The notes under the pieces were generated by a model. That model was not told where the DNA came from. It did no database searches and saw only the letters and a list, made by a program, of their open reading frames with translations. From Wenzhouxiangella sp. XN201 (lineage in GTDB: Bacteria > Pseudomonadota > Gammaproteobacteria > Xanthomonadales > Wenzhouxiangellaceae), in the NCBI RefSeq assembly GCF_011008905.1, contig NZ_JAAIVI010000021.1, forward strand, positions 208,857-272,856: 64,000 nucleotides of DNA, given 5' to 3'. The translations under genes were made by a program, and so were the position numbers. Numbering within the stretch: the first letter of the stretch is position 1; the number at the start of each line of letters is the position of its first letter. Below are positions 60,893 through 64,000 of the stretch, in pieces.

Positions 60893-62029
60893 CTAATAGT
60901 CACTTGCCAGCGAGTCCTGCGGATTCTCGATGATGATCTCGACCCGGCGATTCTGTTGCCGGCCCGCTGCCGTTTGATTGCTGGCGATGGGCCGCTCCTG
61001 CCCGAGACCAAGAGCCGTTAGCCGGTTTGGATCGATTCCACGCTCAGTCAGATAGTTCATGACGGACTCGGCCCGGCGTTGCGACAAGCCCAGGTTGTAG
61101 GAACTGGCACCGACATTGTCGGTATGCCCCTCGATTTCGACGCGCCGGTCAGGATAACGCTTGAGAAAGTCTACCAGCTGGGACAGGTGCCGATCGGCGC
61201 CAGGTTCCAGGACGGCCCGGTCGGTGGCGAACAACAGGTCACCTAGCGTCAATACCAGGCCACGGTCGGTTATCTCTGCCTGCAGTTCGCTGATCTGTCG
61301 TCGCAGATCAGCCGCCTGGGCGTCGGCATCCATCCTCGCCTGTGCCTCGGAACGTCGCGCTGATTCGGCTTCGGCTCGCGCTGCATCGGCATCTGCTGCA
61401 GCCCGGGCTTCCAGGGAACGAGCCGACTCGGCGTCGCGGCGCGCTTCATCGGCGCCGGCGGAAGCTCGTGCCTCTGACATTCGTGCTGAACTGGCAGCAC
61501 GACGTGCGGCATCGGCTTCGGCCATGGCTTGTATTTCCGCGTAGCGGGCCTTCGAGGCCGCATCCTGGGCCCTGCTGGCATCACTGCGTGCAAGATAGGC
61601 TTCATTGCGAGCGCGATCAGCGTCGGCACGGGCGAGTTCGGCCTCGCGGGTACGGGCCATCAGCCTGGCCTGTTCGCGTTCCTCAACCAGAGCTTCGCGC
61701 TGGTCCGCGGCATAACGCGCAGTCGCCTTGGCCCTGGCGATGTCAATCATGCGTTCGGCCATGTAGACGCGGTGATCGCCCAGACTGGACTCGTCTGATG
61801 GCAGCGGACGCTCGGCAAGTCGAACCGCGGCTTCGGCCTCGTGCAACTCCAGTGGTGCGCGCGGGGCCAGGTTCGGGTCGGCCTGTAGCGCGCTTAGCTT
61901 GCCGCGGGCCTCGGCTGCCCCCGGGGGGCTCGTTGGCATCGTTGCGCAGGCGGCGAGAAATAGCAGCGAGCTCAACAGCATTGCCGCAGAACCTGCGCGC
62001 GTGATTGATATTGTGGTGAAGAGTTTCAT
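60893..62029 (-). CDS. OmpA-family lipoprotein with DUF4398 region and long coiled coil
   Basis: 378 residues. Lipobox AAC (LFLAACATM, Cys about 28); a DUF4398-type helical part (30-110), an alanine-rich coiled coil (about 110-255) and a C-terminal OmpA peptidoglycan-binding domain (FATDRAVLEPGADRHLSQL, IEGHTDNVGASSYNLGLSQRRAESV). It links the outer membrane to peptidoglycan. Start overlaps the upstream DUF4398 gene by 4 nt. Confidence 0.9.
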   Translation of the reverse strand: MKLFTTISITRAGSAAMLLSSLLFLAACATMPTSPPGAAEARGKLSALQADPNLAPRAPLELHEAEAAVRLAERPLPSDESSLGDHRVYMAERMIDIARAKATARYAADQREALVEEREQARLMARTREAELARADADRARNEAYLARSDASRAQDAASKARYAEIQAMAEADAARRAASSARMSEARASAGADEARRDAESARSLEARAAADADAARAEAESARRSEAQARMDADAQAADLRRQISELQAEITDRGLVLTLGDLLFATDRAVLEPGADRHLSQLVDFLKRYPDRRVEIEGHTDNVGASSYNLGLSQRRAESVMNYLTERGIDPNRLTALGLGQERPIASNQTAAGRQQNRRVEIIIENPQDSLASDY

Positions 62030-62424
62030 CTCTGGCCTCCCGTGCGGCGCACTTCATCGATCAGGGCCTGAACGCCTCGGCTCAGTTCCTGGTTTGATTG
62101 CAGCGCCTTGGATGTTTCCGTCGCCGCGGACGCAAGTTCAGCGGCAATCTTTGCCTCCTCGGCGAGTCGTTCAGCTTCGATCATGTTCTCTCTGCGTACG
62201 GCACTCTCGGCCAACTGCAGGCGCCGGCGCGCATCGTTGAGCTCGACACCCGCGTAATGCTGGGCGTCGGAGCGTTCGGCGTTGGTGATGGCCTGCTGTG
62301 CTGCCGACAGGGCTGCGGTTGGTGCAGGTGGGGCGACGGCACAGCTGGCCGTCAGCATCAGTGCTGCCACGCCCGCGCCCAGGTAGAGGCGGCGGGTGAG
62401 GTTGGGAAGGGTCATATTGCGCAT
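62026..62424 (-). CDS. DUF4398 lipoprotein
   Basis: 132 residues. Lipobox TASC (about Cys28), then the helical DUF4398 pattern with AQQAITNAERSDAQHYAGVELNDARRRL and ENMIEAERLAEEAKIAAELA. Function unknown; commonly paired with OmpA-type partners, as here (ATGA overlap). Confidence 0.86.
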   Translation of the reverse strand: MRNMTLPNLTRRLYLGAGVAALMLTASCAVAPPAPTAALSAAQQAITNAERSDAQHYAGVELNDARRRLQLAESAVRRENMIEAERLAEEAKIAAELASAATETSKALQSNQELSRGVQALIDEVRRTGGQR

Positions 62425-62481
62425 TGTCTTGCTCCTTGGTCAAAGCCGAGTCTCTCGCCGGCAATCTGCCAGCTCGGCCAT

Positions 62482-62874
62482 TTACTCCAGCGCTTTTGAG
62501 TGCGGTTCTCCGCGCAGTTGCTTCATGCAACCGTGAAGGTCATGCGACAGTCGCAACTTGGCTTGATCCGATTGGCTGATGGATTTGTCCGTGTGGATCA
62601 ACGAATGGGCATCATTCAGCGCCTGGCCTAGCAGAAGTACGGTCTCCAGCAGTTTGGTGTTCTTTTGAAGAAGGTTATCGATCTGCGCCAGGGCAGTCTG
62701 AAGTTGAATCTGGGGATCTGCACTTTCAAGGCAACTGAATTGCTCCGGCCGTGCTCCTGCTCGCCATCGTGCTCGCGTGAACTGCGCGACCTGATTCCCC
62801 ACGATCCCCATGAGAATCTCCGGTTGGATCTGCCGCGTTGAGTGCCTGTGACCATTCATTGTGTATGTCGTCAT
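62482..62874 (-). CDS. Hypothetical protein
   Basis: 130 residues from ATG 62874 (an in-frame ATG at 62904 adds 10 residues). It contains a helical segment (QIQLQTALAQIDNLLQKNTKLLETVLLLGQALNDAHSLIH) and no recognised domain. Same strand as the DUF4398/OmpA pair, 57 bp upstream of it. GC and codon pattern are ordinary; moderately supported as real. Confidence 0.45.
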   Translation of the reverse strand: MTTYTMNGHRHSTRQIQPEILMGIVGNQVAQFTRARWRAGARPEQFSCLESADPQIQLQTALAQIDNLLQKNTKLLETVLLLGQALNDAHSLIHTDKSISQSDQAKLRLSHDLHGCMKQLRGEPHSKALE

Positions 62875-63014
62875 CTCTGGATCCTTGAGAAGCATTCTGA
62901 GCAATCACAAAATGACCCTCACGGAATGGCTTGTCTGTTCGGCAGCGAACAATGATGGCTTCCGATGCTCCCGTCGCGTGTGTACTGAGTCGATCAAGGG
63001 CTTGCTGGCGGGAA

Positions 63015-63030
63015 TGTGCGGTACCGCACA
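63015..63030. promoter_or_regulatory. 16-bp palindromic operator candidate, site 3
   Basis: TGTGCGGTACCGCACA, identical to 43970-43985, 75 bp before the start of the ice-binding-like gene and 140 bp from the divergent hypothetical gene. Confidence 0.68.
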
Positions 63031-63104
63031 GAGATATGGCTGGCCTGAAGCTAGTCTTGTCATTTACATGTATGCCGATTCAGAAACGCCATGAGGGAAT
63101 TTTG

Positions 63105-64000
63105 ATGATGAACAGTTTCCGAGCCTCCACGTCGCGGTTTGCCACGCCAGTCGCCCCAGACGCTTCTTGCCGGCAGATATCCTTCATTCTCAGAGCGAGC
63201 GCGGGCGCGGCGTTGTTATTGCTTACCGTCCCGGTGTTGGCACAGACTGCACCCGACCTTGGGTCGACCAGCTCCTTTGCGATCACCTCTGAAACCTTTA
63301 CCAATACGACAGCCGGGACCGCTATAACGGGTGACGTCTGTTACACGATCGATCCTGCCGTCGATCCGACCATTGTCGGAACCGAAGAGACGCCATGCCC
63401 GGCTGTGGTCGGCACGGATCAGAGTGCCGCCCGGGCCGAGCTGGATGCACAGTCATGTACTTCGATCGGTGCCGCCGTAGCGCTGGACGAGATCAGCATC
63501 GGCGGCGGGCCGCCGGGAGAGTTCCCGCCCGGCTGTTACTCGAGTACCGGTGCAATGAGCATTACCACAGGTACTACGGTCACCCTGAGCGGCGAAGGTG
63601 TTTACATCTTCAGGCCCGATGGTGCGCTTGATCCGGCAGCCAATTCGAGTGTCGTAACCGCCGACGGGGCCTGTTCGGACTCCGTCTTCTGGACGCCCAC
63701 CGGCGGTACGACGATTGGCGCCAATGCCGCCTTTGTCGGAACCGTGTTTCGGGGTACGGCCGCAGGCCTCAGCATTACACTGGGGGACTCGGCATCGCTT
63801 GACGGTCGGGCCCTGGCGTACGGTTCGACCGTCACCACCGCCAACAATGCCATTGCCGTGCCACAAGAATGCTCGGAACCCGGCACCGGAACCATCATTG
63901 TCGAAAAGCAGACCAACCCGCAAGGTAGCCCTGAAAGCTTTGCATTTACCGGCGATGCCCTCGGCAGTCTGAGCGATGGCGAGCAGATCGTGGTCGACAA
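63105..64000 (+). CDS. Ice-binding-like (DUF3494) surface protein, 5' part
   Basis: The frame from ATG 63105 is open to the right edge, so the C-terminus is missing (at least 298 residues). Signal peptide to about 48 (LLLLTVPVLAQ). The DUF3494 beta-helix runs from about 55 to 265 (FAITSETFTNTTAGTAITGDV, SIGGGPPGEFPPGCYSS, GEGVYIFRPDGAL, TTIGANAAFVGTVF). Beyond it GTIIVEKQTNPQGSPESFAF begins a SpaA/Cna-B-like repeat, typical of adhesive surface proteins. Ice binding itself is not established by the fold; adhesion is as likely. Confidence 0.85.
   Translation, partial: MMNSFRASTSRFATPVAPDASCRQISFILRASAGAALLLLTVPVLAQTAPDLGSTSSFAITSETFTNTTAGTAITGDVCYTIDPAVDPTIVGTEETPCPAVVGTDQSAARAELDAQSCTSIGAAVALDEISIGGGPPGEFPPGCYSSTGAMSITTGTTVTLSGEGVYIFRPDGALDPAANSSVVTADGACSDSVFWTPTGGTTIGANAAFVGTVFRGTAAGLSITLGDSASLDGRALAYGSTVTTANNAIAVPQECSEPGTGTIIVEKQTNPQGSPESFAFTGDALGSLSDGEQIVVD

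Noticed and set aside
62861..63094. 77-residue plus-strand frame before the ice-binding-like gene
   Set aside because: Overlaps the palindromic site and shows no conserved features or ribosome-binding site.

Overview
This is a high-GC proteobacterial chromosome window, most likely from a gammaproteobacterium of the Wenzhouxiangella / Lysobacterales-Chromatiales type. That placement is inferred from gene content: djlA, maeB-type malic enzyme, a YghU-type glutathione transferase, an RluE-like pseudouridine synthase, an eukaryote-like class I aldolase, several TolB-like/TPR and S9 peptidase genes. No rRNA, tRNA or CRISPR array was seen.

Layout. 1-2.1 kb: the end of a DUF1611 gene and a thiamine-diphosphate enzyme. 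2.1-11.6 kb: an AT-richer accessory island. It reads as a short integron cassette array without a visible integrase: three well-supported attC sites, one weaker site and two remnants, all in one orientation, each followed closely by a start codon. The cargo is small and mostly unknown (PIN-like protein, VanZ-like protein, PLD-like protein, zinc ribbon, lipoproteins, HAD phosphatase, a 38-residue peptide). The array is interrupted by a REP-associated-type Y1 transposase whose left end is repeated three times, and it holds two near-identical copies of one secreted-protein gene, one of them frameshifted. 11.7-17.5 kb: glycosyltransferase, a CTERM-like surface protein, a collagen-like protein and a membrane M28 peptidase. 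17.5-18.3 kb: hicA-hicB followed by an overlapping HigA-like gene. 18.3-35.5 kb: ordinary chromosomal genes (hydrolases, LysR with DoxX and an extradiol dioxygenase, ChaC-like protein, DjlA, TPR regulator, Nudix, MgtE, NERD, S9 peptidase, patatin, pseudouridine synthase, GST). 35.6-42 kb: a lipoprotein methyltransferase-like protein, then pyruvate kinase, class I fructose-bisphosphate aldolase and malic enzyme, i.e. lower glycolysis and C3/C4 interconversion. 42-43.6 kb: a two-gene class D-like sortase and LPxTG-type substrate operon, closed by a strong terminator, then dodecin. 44-52.4 kb: PAS-GGDEF protein, desaturase, M48 lipoprotein protease, PAS protein plus a CheB-CheR fusion, and a secreted metallopeptidase. 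52.4-55.2 kb: two overlapping GTPases. 55.3-64 kb: an envelope/stress cluster (CsbD-like peptide, PRC-barrel, epimerase, cardiolipin synthase, Na+/H+ antiporter, lmo0937-like membrane peptide, OmpA and DUF4398 lipoproteins) and the start of an ice-binding-like surface protein that runs off the right edge.

The signals most worth following are the attC array with its duplicated cassette; the conserved 30-nt element found three times in or beside it; the nested transposase ends; and a 16-bp palindrome (TGTGCG-N4-CGCACA) upstream of three genes between 43.9 and 63.1 kb, with a degenerate relative upstream of the CsbD/PRC pair, which suggests a shared stress or envelope regulon.
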